A stretch of DNA of 64,000 bases from Patagioenas fasciata (Eukaryota > Chordata > Aves > Columbiformes > Columbidae): the NCBI RefSeq assembly GCF_037038585.1, contig NC_092520.1:9006501-9070500 (forward strand), given 5' to 3'. This document shows positions 24,292 through 34,997 of this stretch, one piece after another (the first letter of the stretch is position 1; every line of letters begins with the position of its first letter). The notes under the pieces were generated by a model, which was not told where the DNA came from, did no database searches, and saw only the letters and a program-made list of their open reading frames with translations. The position numbers were made by a program, and so were the translations under genes.

Positions 24292-27200
24292 GTGAGGGTG
24301 ACACGGGGCTGGGACGGGAGCGGCCGCGTCAGCGGGTTGTGGGGACTGACAGGGGTGCTTGAGGCGGGAAGAGCAGGGAGAGTGAGCCCAGGGCTGCAGA
24401 AAGTCACCTCAAAATGGTGTCTCCGGTCGGCCTGTGACAACAGCGGTGAGTTTTGGGGACAGGTTTGGCCTGGGAGCCTCGTGGAGCTGGTGAGGGGCTG
24501 GAGCACGAGTGTGATGGGAGCGGCTGAGGGACCTGGGGCTGTTCAGCCTGGAGAAAAGGAGGCTGAGGGGAGACCTTATCACTCTCTGCAACTGCCTGAA
24601 AGGAGGTTGTAGCATGGAGGGGGTTGGTCTCTTCTCCCAAGTAGCAAGTGATAGAACAAGAGGAAATGGCCTCAAGAGTCACCAGGAGAGGTTTAGATTG
24701 GATACCAGGAAAAATTTCTTCCCAGAAAGGGTTGTCAGACATTGGAACAGGCTGCCCAGGGCAGTGGTGGAGTCACCATCCCTGGAGGGGTTTAAAAGGC
24801 GTTTAGATGTGGTTCTTATGAATATGTTTAATGGTGGATGTGGCAGTGTTAGGTTTACAGTTGAAATCAATGATTTTAAGTTTTTTTCCAGCCACTGTGA
24901 TTCTATGATCGAATCAATACAGGAGTGAAGTGATAGGAAAAGGGGCAACATCTCTAGGCAACCAAAAGCTGTAGCATCAGCTTTTCTGGGTGAGTGGCTC
25001 TATGGTATATATGTTCAATCCAATGGGAAAAAAAAAAAATCTGCTAACATATTTAAAGCACCAAAAACTGTGTGTGTAAAAGCTGTTCTGCCTCAGTGGA
25101 AAAGGGATGTTTTATTCCACAGTAAGTTTTAGAGTTATTTTAAATTGTTTGGACATAGTATTCATTGTTCCTGCACTCAAACACAAAGATTTCCTTTGTC
25201 TCCTTAATCTTAAATCTTATGTAGAGTTTGATTTGGGTGCTACAGCTGGTTTAGTTATAGTCACTTGTTTAGAGCAGACACAAGGCAGCATGTAACTTGA
25301 TTTATCAAGTGGCACAATAGAACTTCCCTGTTGTTTAGATGACTTAAATCTTTGGAGTAAAAGTGTAGATAAGATGCAGAACAACATCTTGGTTCAGGCA
25401 GAGATCCAGCAGCAAGAAAGGTTTCAAGTAAGTACTGATTTAGAAGTAACAGGGCTTTTTAGATAACAATGAATCTATCAGAACACAATCTGTAACAGTC
25501 AGGGCCCCACAGAGATAAGGGAAGGGAAAATATGCTTGAAATAAAGTAGGAGAAGTTGTGAGATGTCTTTTGGGAAGGCATTCACGTAATAAATAGGGTG
25601 GTACTTTAATACCTGTCTTGAAGGTTTTGGGCACAGAAATCATATTGTTTTGTTTCCCAGTTACTTTACCGGTGAATCAAGAAATTAATTCTGAACACTA
25701 CATTTGTGTTATTTTCTAAAAAATAAAAATCGGTAGTTTTATCTTTACACATGGGACTCTCCCTGTTGGAATGGATTGTGATAGAAGAAAGTGTAAAAAG
25801 AACATGTTTGGGGGACTCTTTGAAGAACCAAATGAATGGTGTTGGCTGTAACGAGCAGAAATTGTTGATGTTTTAGAAGTGCTGGTGCTTTAAAAGAAGG
25901 AACATTATTTGACGTTTCTGAAATATTATAAAACAATTGGTTGTGGTGGTTTCATTGTATCAGGATACCTGTCTGTTGCACAGCTTCCTGATTACACAAA
26001 TGCAATTAAGATGGATGAATGAGTCCTAGTTAGTGTAGATTTCCTATGGAAAAGGGATTGCTGGTTTCTGACGTGTGCTGTCAAAAGGACACAGCTTTTT
26101 GTTGCAACTTCCATACAGTTTTCCTATGAAATTAAAATGCGTGTATTGTAGGATAAACCAACCAGGTTAAGTTTAAAGCACGTGTTGTCACTTCCAGGTT
26201 TTGCTGCCACGCTCATTAGGAACTCATATGATGTCAGAAGAGTTGAAATCACTCCCCTGGAGCAGAGGAAGGTAACTTTTGATACCCATGCTTTAGTGCG
26301 GGATCTGGAAGCCCATGGTAAGTGATGTCTGATACATAATTCAAAGGAAAACTTTTAATTTAAGTGCTATAACTGTCAGTTTTCCCAAAGTACCAATACT
26401 TGGTGTTACGAAATGTTTTGGCAACCTCTGGAGGTGGCTGGTGAAGGAGAGGCATCTGACACTGTTTGGTGCCTCTGTGACCATACAAATAACTATTACA
26501 TTAGATTTACCTTCTTTGCACCTGCAGACAAGTTTATAGTGTCTTCCAGCTGAGGAACATAATACAGTTAACAAATGTAAAGCAACAATAACAGTTAAAG
26601 AACTGTTTTCCAGCAAAAATGAAGCCTTAGTAGAAGCTCCTTCTACTAGCCTGCTAATAGTAACTTAGGGGTTTTTTTCTAACTAGAGATATTTGCAGCA
26701 GCTTAGTGCTGTGGCACATTCTTAGTACCTCTGCTTTTATTTTGTGAGTGTGGCTGTCCAAGTCAAATCACGGAACCATAGAACAGTTTGGGTTGAAGGG
26801 CCCTTCAAAGCTCACCCAGTCCAACCCCTGCCATGAGCAGGGACATCTTCCCCAGCTCAGGTTGCTCAGAGCCCCGTCCAGCCTGGCCTGGGATGTCTCC
26901 AGGGATGGGGCATCCACCAATTCTCTGGGCAACCTGGGACAGGGTTTCACCACCCTCACTGTAAAAAATTTCTTCCTCATGTCTAACATCTCCCTGCTTT
27001 TAGTTTAAAACCAATCACTCTTGTCCTGTGACTACAGGCCCTGCTAAAATGTCTGTCCCCATCTTATATGGCTTATATGGCTCCTTTTCATCACTCTAAG
27101 TGCGATGAAAGGTCCCTCTGGCCCTGAGTTCTGTCTGCTGACGGCAGCTGTGAGTCAGTGCCTGCAGAAGAGGGTCAGAACGGGGCAGATGTATCTGACA

Positions 27201-30200
27201 CATCCTTTTTTACTATCTAAGCCTCTGCTTGTTTTCACCCTGGAGGTGTTTGGGGTCAGGTATGAGTTTTAGTAACCTTCAGTAGGGATTCTTTTCACAA
27301 GCTTATCCAGTCCCTGAACCACTATAAATTGATTAGTACCAAAACATCCTTTCTCCTGGAGTTTCAAACATCCGCTCCCTTTGTTCAAGTAGAACAACCT
27401 GGCTTCTACAAGGTGATTTTGATAGACTCTCAGCTCTTTTGTGGGAAGAGGGAATGAACACTTGACATCTTATGTAAACTTGTGTAAACTTCTGTCACAT
27501 TCCCCCATCATTCTTTCCCAAACAGAAGAGTCCTAGCTTGTTGAATTTTTCCATGAGCACTAGTTTCCCTGCACTTTTGATCATTCAAAATGCCCTTCTG
27601 TGAATCTTTTCTACTTCCCTCACATCCTGTTTCAAAGGGGAGGGCACAGAGCTGCTGGCACTAACTGACAGCTGAGTGTCGCGTGGACTTGAACAGTGAC
27701 ATAGTGTGGCATCTATTTTATTCTGTTCTCCTTTTCTTAGCAATTCCTAAGGATTTTGTTTGTTTTATTGATCCCAACTAAGCATTAAGCTGATATCTTC
27801 ATCAAACTAGCAACTATCTCTTAATATCCCAAGATCTTTCTCCTAAGTGACGGTCGGAAATTTATCCAATCTGAGGATGGGGCTTTTTTCACTATTTGGG
27901 TCTAATGATAATAGGTGTTAGTAGTTAGAAGACTCCTAATAGTCTGCTAACAATGTTTATTTCTTTCATGCATGTCAGACTTGTCAGCCTGTAGTTCCCT
28001 CCATCTCTCCTGGAACAGTTTTTAAAAACTGACATTGTATTTGCCATTTTCCAGTCCTCAGCTAACAGAGGTAGGTTGGGAGGTGTCACTTGTCCCCAAT
28101 ACTAATTCAGCTATTTCTTCAAGTTCCTTTAGAACATGTGGAGCGAAGTCTGTCTGTATTCAGTTTAATTTGTTCCATAACTTCCACAAATACTTCAGTA
28201 CTACAGTGACAGGGTTCTATAGGTAAAAGCTATGCATATCACAAAAGTGATAGAGCCGTTTAGTTCTTCTCAAACTGGCTGCAGGCAGTTCTCAGGCTCC
28301 GTTCTCTTGCTCGCATGAATTTCTCCACATTTCCCAAACTTCCACACAACAAGGACAGTTCCTGCTATAGAGGAATAACAAAATAATGGAGTGGCAAAAA
28401 TCTAAATAACCCTGAAAATTCAGAGGGACAGAAGCATCACACCTCTCAGTGGAAGGAGACTGTCACAAAGCATGCACAGCTTCTTTAGTCATGTGAACCA
28501 ATGGTGCGGTTTGACAGTACCAGTATTTCAGAAGGGAGCTGTGGCATGTTGCTCTAAATGGTTTGCCTTGAAAGCATTTTTCAACAAAAAGTTAATTGAT
28601 CCTGCTTTAGAAAACAGGTCAATTGAAATACAACACCTCAGTGAGGCTGCTGGGAAGAAATCCTTAGGGCAAAAGCTCTCAGCACTAGATCCGATGTGGC
28701 TAAAATGACAGCTGTTTTGGTTTTTCGCTCTTCACCGCAAATCATCTTTAACACTTCAGAATTGCACCAAGCTATGGACAAAGTGTAATTCTTATCATCA
28801 GAAAGCAAAAGTCCCTGTTTGAATTTGTTCTGCAGGCAATGGATGTAGCAGTTTTAAAATCCGTTTCACACGCGTTCATATCTGTGCAGAACAGTTTCAA
28901 TAAATGCAGACTTTTAAGTGTTATTACTCATAGCATACATGCTTTGTAGGTCAAGGTAAGTTTATTTTTAACAGAATTTGTGAAAGTTCATTGTAAAATG
29001 AAATTTTGCTGAATTATTTTTATAACACATGAACAGTTAAACGTACAGAAATTCAATCCTTCCATCAGCTGCATGCACAGACTGTTTCAGTATATTGGAA
29101 GTTAATGTGCTTCAGGTATTTGTAGCATTAAGTTTGTGTTATTTCCGGTTAAAAGTCCCTGTGACTGGCTCCTCGCCATCAGTTTTCAGGAATCGTGTGA
29201 CTTCCCGTTTGCAGCTGTAGGTGCAGCACTGGAGGGTCCACTTTATTCTGTACCTCTTGCTCTTCATCCAGCTTTCTACAATCCCCTTCACTTGTCATTC
29301 TCCGACTGTCTTCCAGGCTTTGGGAAGGAACAAGCGGAGACCATCGTGTCAGCGTTGATAACTCTGTCGAATGTCAGCTTGGACACAGTCTATAAGGACA
29401 TGGTTACACAGGCTCAGCAGGTAAAGAGTAATTTACGGTGCACGTATATAGCATTGTGTAACTATAATGGCTCATTTACGTATTTAGGAGACAAGTGAGC
29501 AACTCCAGTACTGTGAGCACTTTGCTGAGAGAGGTCTCCTAAGTTTCAAGGTGGTATTAAGAACAGTAATATCATACACCTTCCATCTCACAGGAGTGTT
29601 TTTCAGATGCAGCCACGATCCATAAATGCAATGCAGAGATTGTGTCATTTGCTGCTGAAATGCTCTGAAGGGGAACTGGATTCTTAACTGTGCTTTACAG
29701 CAGTAGAGGGCAGAAGAGAGATTCAAGGAGGGGATCCTGAGACAAAACCACCTAAAATATCAGAAAATTGTCGGTGTTTTTACAGAACCTTATTAAATAT
29801 GTCAATTCTGTTTTGAGATACGCTGTTATTTGACCTGTTTTCCTATTCATAAACTAAAAACTACTAGTAAAAGTGTTTTATTGTTTTATTCTGCGCTTAG
29901 TAAAAGCTAAACGTGGCGAGGGTGTGGGCACACACAGCACCACAGGGCTGGTGTGAAAGTGCAGGGCCAGGAACTGTTCCCACCACGCAGGGTGGACAGA
30001 GCCGCTATGGTTCAGTAGGAAGAGATTTAACCACCTGGATGTCACCTGTGGCACCTGATGTGCCCTCGGGGACAAAGCGAGCTCTGAATTATGTGGTTGT
30101 TGGTTTAAATCTGGCTGTTGGCACCAGGCAGGTCAGCACCTCAGCCCACACTCCAGCGAAGCATCGAGGTGTCTCCTCCGCTTTGGTGTTGAGGCTCATG

Positions 30201-33200
30201 CTGGTGGGTGATACATGGAGGTGGTGAATCAGTTAAGCAGCATGGCTGGGTTTTCAGCTGATCGTAGGGCCGGTGACAAGGTTTGTTTTAACAAATTGCC
30301 AAAATAAAAAAAAAGGAATAATTAGCTTTTCTTGTAGGCTGGACATCTGGGCTGCTATAGCAAAGCTCTGATGCACATTAATGCTTTTAATAATTACTCG
30401 GGAAGCCTGAAATTATGTGCCATTCTGCTCAGAATCAGAGAATCATCGAGTAGTTTGGGTTGAAAGGGCCCTTCAAAGCTCATCCAGTGCCACCCCTGCC
30501 ATGAGCAGGGACATCTTCACCAGATCAGGTTGCTCAGAGCCCCATCCAGCCTGGCCTGGGATGTCTCCAGGGATGGGGCATCCACCACCTCTCTGGCCAA
30601 CCTGGGACAGGGTTTCACCAATGTTCTTCAGTGAGTGAATGCAGTTAAGCGTTCATTGCGATTTTATTTAAGCTGCCGAGCCTTAATTCCAATGGATTTT
30701 TATCTTGCTGGCATTAATTCTTAATAAAAAATATTTAACATTTTCATATAAATCTCAGAAGAAGACAGGAACTTTTGTCTCTCTGTTTTCTTCATCAAAA
30801 TGTTAATATTTCTTTTTGGAAGTCCTATTATATATAAAGAAAGTCAGTATCCCGAATATAATTTGCACGGAATTGTGTTAGACAGAAACACTGGAGTTTG
30901 TAGTGTAGTCAGTGTTGAGGCTGAATGTTTTAAGTTGGGATGAGGCAAATTAGTTCCTCAGTGTAAATGCAACTAAAGTTTTCCCAGGAACTGTGAAAAC
31001 TTCATTGTGGTTAACAAAGTAGCCAGACTTCAGTGGAAGCTGGGCCAGGGCATATTTTAAGGAATTTAGTTCAACAAAGGACCTGAGAAATACCGTTTGC
31101 TTGGAGTCTGAATAACAGCTCTTTCTCTTGCTGGCTCTGAGCTTTAAAAGCAGAATCCCACAGAGAAATGTCATTTTCCGTGTTAAATTGTAACTTCCTG
31201 ACACAAGCTACAGGGGAATCGCTTTGAAGATTTGACTCTGTAGAAGTGGAATTCAGAACTGGTTAGTCCCAACACCAGGAAGGTGTTTTTCATTGCTTTC
31301 CAGCAATGCCACACTAATCTGCCTCGCGCTTTTAACGCCGAGAGGACAGTGTGATATTTGTATCTTTAAGTCTTTGGATGACTTTTTGGGACTGAGGAAT
31401 TGGATCCAAACCAACAGTTAAAGCTACTGAATGTCCATTGAAAATGGAACTGAATGAAGGACTAAGCTATAGTTTCGAGTCTATTTCATTTCACAACTAC
31501 TTGGACTAATCCCTCTGGCTTTTTTTTGCTTAAATTCAGGATTTGTGTATTAAAACAACAGAAAAAACACAAAGCCAGAACCTCTTGAGTCTTTCAAGCA
31601 AATTGCAGCTATAAAATTCTGTGTTTTGTTACTTCCTTGATGGAGAGTCTCCCTATTTTTCTGCTCAGTAGCTAATTTTGTCATTTTAGACCTAAAAATC
31701 TTTACTTGCCAGAAAGTCTGCCACTCAATCGTTGACATGTTTTATTGTTTCTAAGGAAATAACGTTACAGCAGATAATGGCACATTTGGACTCCATTCGA
31801 AAAGACATGGTCATCCTGGAGAAAAGTGAATTTGCAAACTTGAGAGCAGAGAATGAGGTACTAATATTTTTAGTTAAGCAGTTAAATTGCGATTTAGGTC
31901 ATGTTGTCACTGCTGTACGTTTTTGTGGAACACAAGATAAATGTAAAAGTAATGATAGATACTTTTATCAGCATTGAGGTGTTTGTGGATTATAGCTTCT
32001 GTGATTCCATAAAAATACATTTCATGTGATAAGACTTGTTCAGTTCTTCAGTAAAGAAGAAGAATCGTCTTCTGAATTTTTATTGAAGGATGATTCTGGT
32101 CCAGTCTCGTCACTATGAACTGTGCAGTGCAAGGAGAGGAATCAGCTGTTTCTTTGCAGGAATTTAATTAAACTGGTGACTGAGACACTGTTTGCTTTTG
32201 CTTGACAGCATTTTGGTGTTTTTCTGCTGTCTTCAGTCTCAGAATAACAAGATCATCATCATTACAAAATAACCCCTTTATTTTGAGCAAAATTCCTAGC
32301 AGACTGTATATGGCTATACAAACTGAACACACGAGTTAGGATGTTTATTCAAGAACAAATTGCCCCTTTGGGAGAAAAATTATGGAAGAATAATTGTGTG
32401 CATGCAGTGGTAACACTGACATGACTGATTAACTTGGTCAGCAGTTTTCTTAATTTGTAAAATCTTTTTTTTGTCTCCTCTGCACATAGAAAATGAAAAT
32501 TGAATTAGATCAAGTGAAACAGCAGCTAATGGTAAGTAAACAGGAAGTACTTACACACTCCTATTAGGGAAAGTAAATAGTTATTTTAATAATATTTATT
32601 TGCTTTAAAGAATGAAACTGGTAAAATCCGAGCTGACAGCAAGCTGGACATAAACCTGGAGAGGAGCAGGGTGACAGATATGGTAAGCTGGTCTCTGAAG
32701 ATACCCTTATCACACAGAATCACAGAATGGACTGGGTTGGAAAAGACCTCAGACATCATCAAGTCCAACCCTTCGTCCAACTCCAGTCCATTGACTCGAT
32801 CATGGCACTAAGTGCCATGTCCAATCTCAGTTTAAAAACCTCCAGGGACGGTGAGTCCAGCACCTCCCTGGGCAGCCATTCCAATGCCTGACCACTCTCT
32901 CTGCAAAGAATTGCTTTCTAATATCCAGCCTAAATTTCCCCTGGCAGAGTTTAAGCCCATGCCCCCTTGTCCTATTGCTGACTGCCTGGGAGAAGAGGCC
33001 AATCCCCACCTGGCTAGAACTTCCCTTCAGGTAGTTCTAGAGAGTGCTGAGCTCACCTCTAAGCCTCCTCTTCTCCAGACTGAACAACCCCAGCTCCCTC
33101 AGCCTCTCCCCATAAGTCTTGTGTTCAAGTCCCTTCCCCAGTCTTGTTGCTCTTCTCTGGACCCGCTCCAGCACTTCAATCTCTTTCCTGAACTGAGGGG

Positions 33201-34997
33201 CCCAGAACTGAACACAATACTCCAGGTGTGGCCTCCCCAATGCAGAGTACAGGGGAAGAATCACTGCCCTTGTCCTGCTGACCACGCTATTTTTGATACA
33301 GGACAGGATACCATTGGCCTTCTTGGCCACCTGGGCACACTGTTGGCTCATGTTGAGCTTGCTGTCAATCAGTACCCCCAGGTCCCTTTCTGCCTGACTG
33401 CTCTCCAGCCACTCTGTGCCCAGCCTGGAGCGCTGGAGGGGGTTGTTGTGGCCAAAGTGCAGGACCTGGCACTTGGCCTTGTTGAACTTCATCCCATTGG
33501 AATTGGCTCGTTTTTCCGGTCTATCCAGATCCCTCTGCAGAGCCCTCCTGCCTTCCAGCAGGTCAACACTCCCTCCCAACTTGGTGTCAGTCCCCTCATC
33601 TAAATCACCAATAAAGATGTTAAACAGGACTGGACCCAACACTGACCCCTGGGGGACACCACCAGTGACTGGCCATCAGCTAGATGCAGCCCCATTCACC
33701 AGCACTATCTGGGCCTGGCCCTCCAGCCAGTTCTTGGTTTTTGTTATTACTACAATTGTAATTTTGTTTTTATCCACAGTTTACAGATCAGGAGAGGAAA
33801 CTGATGGAAGCAACTACAGAGTTTCATAAGAAAGTAAGCATCGAACAAAGCTCGTTTTGTCTTGAGCAGGATACAGTTATGTGTCACGCGGCATGGTATT
33901 CCTGCTTGACTTTGCAGAGCTAAAAGGACTGGAGATCATCATCAAATAGATGCTGTCTTTTAATGTTTCAGGATTCAAGCACCAACAGCGTTATCTCAGA
34001 AATCAGTAATAAAATTGACACTGAAATAGCTTCCTTAAAAACGCTCATGGAATCGAATAAACTCGACACAATACGTTATTTGGCAGGTATGTAATAGGCA
34101 AGGAGGTGAGTACCAGTATTGTATCTTGGGCATATAAAATTTTATTCAGGAGTGGATGCAAAGTGAATTCAAGAAGTCAGTTGTGCAGCAGCAGACTGGT
34201 GGGATTGGGGGGAGATCCCCTGAACCTCCCGTCCATCCTCTCCAGACACAGTTTCAGGGTGGCAGTGCCAGTACTTTCACCTGCCAAGCAGAACGAATTT
34301 CAGTCTCATTTGAGATTGTTTTCTTCACGTAACCAGTGAAGTATTTATTGTATCAGAGCTGGATAAAAAGAGAATAATGCATTCTATTTGGAAGTGAGAA
34401 CAAGTTCAAAGGGAAACATAATTAGCTTTACTTGAGCACTAATTGAAACAGCAGCTTTACAAATCTGAAAGACAACTCATCAGGCTTCAGAGGTGCTGCC
34501 TCGATATCCTCATGTTGTGTTGGATACATGGATTTTTAGTTCATTGTCATTTTGTTCAGTGGGAAATCCTTTTTATTGTGTCTAACGCAAGGCCTGGTGC
34601 AGCCGTCTCTGCTGTAACGCCATTTCTGACCCATGAGTGACAGCAGTAAAAGTCACTGTCACCTGTTGCGCTCTGTCTTACCATTCCGATGTGTCCCTGA
34701 AAACACAGTTCCTCGGGCTACCAAGGGTGACCTCCCGTCTCCCAGCGGGGCAGTGTGACCCTGCAGGGTGTTACATCTAAAACAAGTTATTATCTTCTCG
34801 AATTATTCTATCATGCCTGCAGCAATTCGGGAAGTTCAGGAGGCTCTGCGTTCTTCCATCTGTCTGCACTTAATTTCCTGTATGTAGTTGTTACAATTTA
34901 GCATCCAGGTAATTATTCCTTTATGTTTTTTTTCTTAACAGCCTCAGTATTCACTTGCTTAGCAATAGCGCTGGGATTTTACAGGTTCTGGAAGTAG
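24195..34997 (+). CDS. CCDC90B: CCDC90B, mitochondrial coiled-coil protein (MCUR1 family), complete gene, 9 coding exons
   Basis: Coding exons are 24195-24291, 26198-26317, 29317-29420, 31756-31857, 32490-32531, 32611-32682, 33780-33833, 33972-34086 and 34942-34997. All junctions are GT/AG and the phases agree, giving 762 nt (253 aa plus stop), close to the roughly 254 aa of the human protein as I remember it. The N-terminus (residues 1-32) is rich in Arg and Ala and lacks acidic residues, as expected of a mitochondrial presequence. Residues 33-107 form the conserved head, including a [16 protein letters not shown] motif. Residues 108-230 are heptad-rich coiled coil (for example [19 protein letters not shown]). 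Residues 235-250 are a single hydrophobic anchor, and the chain ends in FYRFWK. The family (DUF1640) sits in the inner mitochondrial membrane. MCUR1 regulates the calcium uniporter, while the role of CCDC90B is less settled. The downstream neighbour ANKRD42 is convergent, as in mammals. Confidence 0.96.
24480..24912 (+). mobile_element. CR1 LINE 3' end, sense, in CCDC90B intron 1
   Basis: From tggtgaggggctggagcacg through agagtcaccaggagaggttt to gccactgtgattctatgatc. It lies about 190 bp after the exon 1 donor, between the promoter and the second copy of the duplicated segment. Confidence 0.93.
24958..25346 (+). repeat. Duplicated segment, copy B (inside CCDC90B intron 1)
   Basis: Second copy of the 23525-24008 segment, same orientation, starting about 1.43 kb further on. 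It has no CR1 insert. It is followed by AT-rich sequence with no second copy of the CpG island or exon 1, so the repeat unit did not include the promoter. It may be a local duplication or two insertions of an unrecognised repeat. Confidence 0.85.
25347..26197. other. Remainder of CCDC90B intron 1, nothing recognised
   Basis: AT-rich intron sequence up to the exon 2 acceptor. Confidence 0.5.
26198..26317 (+). CDS. CCDC90B: CCDC90B coding exon 2 (head domain)
   Basis: Acceptor cttccag, donor catg|gtaagt, 120 nt, phase 1 on both sides. It encodes [17 protein letters not shown] through the conserved [13 protein letters not shown] motif at the start of the DUF1640 domain. Confidence 0.95.
26768..27075 (-). 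mobile_element. CR1 LINE 3' end, antisense, in CCDC90B intron 2
   Basis: From cacggaaccatagaacagtt through ccatgagcagggacatcttc to about aaaatgtctgtccccatctt. Same subfamily as 6508-6836 and 30430-30625. Confidence 0.92.
27300..28210 (-). mobile_element. Old CR1-type LINE fragment, antisense, in CCDC90B intron 2
   Basis: Contains degraded words of ancient amniote CR1 3' regions on the minus strand: cttgatc/ttgatcattcaaaatgcc near 27578, gtgaatcttttctacttcc near 27600 and gccattttccagtcctc near 28050. It is much more decayed than the other CR1 copies here. Boundaries are approximate. Confidence 0.6.
28211..29316. other. CCDC90B intron 2, 3' part, nothing recognised
   Basis: AT-rich intron. 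Short open frames have no supporting features. Confidence 0.5.
29317..29420 (+). CDS. CCDC90B: CCDC90B coding exon 3 (head domain)
   Basis: Acceptor ttccag, donor cagcag|gtaaag, 104 nt. It encodes [19 protein letters not shown] through [13 protein letters not shown], nearly the same as the human exon ([19 protein letters not shown]). Confidence 0.97.
29421..31755. other. CCDC90B intron 3
   Basis: Contains one CR1 (30430-30625), listed separately. A GC-richer patch at 29900-30235 has an open frame but no recognised domain or repeat. The rest is AT-rich and featureless. Confidence 0.5.
30430..30625 (-). mobile_element. CR1 LINE 3'-end fragment, antisense, in CCDC90B intron 3
   Basis: From cagaatcagagaatcatcga through gagcagggacatcttcacca to ggacagggtttcaccaatgt, then unique sequence. 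Confidence 0.92.
31756..31857 (+). CDS. CCDC90B: CCDC90B coding exon 4 (start of coiled coil)
   Basis: Acceptor ttctaag, donor aatgag|gtacta, 102 nt, phase 0 on both sides. It encodes [20 protein letters not shown] then [13 protein letters not shown], a very conserved stretch of the stalk. Confidence 0.97.
32490..32531 (+). CDS. CCDC90B: CCDC90B coding exon 5 (42-nt coiled-coil microexon)
   Basis: Acceptor cacatag, donor ctaatg|gtaagt, 42 nt, phase 0. It encodes [14 protein letters not shown], two heptads. An in-frame exon of exactly 14 residues adds or removes two heptad turns without changing the coil register. Confidence 0.96.
32611..32682 (+). CDS. CCDC90B: CCDC90B coding exon 6 (coiled coil)
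   Basis: Acceptor tttaaag, donor gatatg|gtaagc, 72 nt, phase 0. It encodes [20 protein letters not shown] then VTDM. The intron that follows is filled by an antisense CR1. Confidence 0.96.
32714..33745 (-). mobile_element. CR1 LINE, about 1 kb, antisense, filling CCDC90B intron 6
   Basis: The 3' end (cacagaatcacagaatggac) lies about 30 bp after the exon 6 donor. The other end (about ccagccagttct) lies about 35 bp before exon 7. On the minus strand 33037-33642 is open for 201 codons and encodes the C-terminal part of the CR1 reverse transcriptase: [15 protein letters not shown], then [28 protein letters not shown] and [15 protein letters not shown]. The expected FADD box is missing: the text jumps from GDLDEG to TDTKLGG, where the family has an intervening stretch ending FADDTKLGG. 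The element is 5'-truncated and non-autonomous. Confidence 0.95.
33780..33833 (+). CDS. CCDC90B: CCDC90B coding exon 7 (coiled coil)
   Basis: Acceptor tatccacag, donor aagaaa|gtaagc, 54 nt, phase 0. It encodes [18 protein letters not shown]. The acceptor lies about 35 bp from the edge of the CR1 in intron 6, so its pyrimidine tract is just outside the insert. Confidence 0.96.
33972..34086 (+). CDS. CCDC90B: CCDC90B coding exon 8 (coiled coil)
   Basis: Acceptor atgtttcag, donor ttggcag|gtatgt, 115 nt, ending in phase 1. It encodes [20 protein letters not shown] and the conserved [18 protein letters not shown]. Confidence 0.97.
34087..34941. other. CCDC90B intron 8, nothing recognised
   Basis: Mixed-composition intron with no repeat or RNA identified. 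Confidence 0.5.
34942..34997 (+). CDS. CCDC90B: CCDC90B coding exon 9 (membrane anchor and stop)
   Basis: Acceptor ttcttaacag. It encodes [18 protein letters not shown] followed by TAG at 34995-34997. This is the C-terminal transmembrane helix, identical as I recall it to the mammalian tail. Confidence 0.97.

Larger units (their letters stand above)
23990..24420 (+). promoter_or_regulatory. CCDC90B: CCDC90B CpG-island promoter
   Basis: The base composition changes abruptly from AT-rich flanks to GC-rich, CpG-dense DNA around exon 1, with no TATA box next to the ATG. It contains the ZNF143/Staf and NRF1-like motifs listed separately. These are typical of TATA-less housekeeping promoters, often for nuclear genes of mitochondrial proteins. 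Exact transcription start sites cannot be read from the sequence. Confidence 0.75.

Noticed and set aside
29913-30227. 104-codon open frame in CCDC90B intron 3
   Set aside because: No recognised domain, located inside an intron, GC-richer patch only.
32851-33603. Open frame of 250 codons on the + strand
   Set aside because: It is the antisense shadow of the CR1 reverse transcriptase in intron 6.
33037-33642. 201-codon open frame as a host gene
   Set aside because: It is the C-terminal part of a CR1 reverse transcriptase and is flanked by the CR1 3' end.
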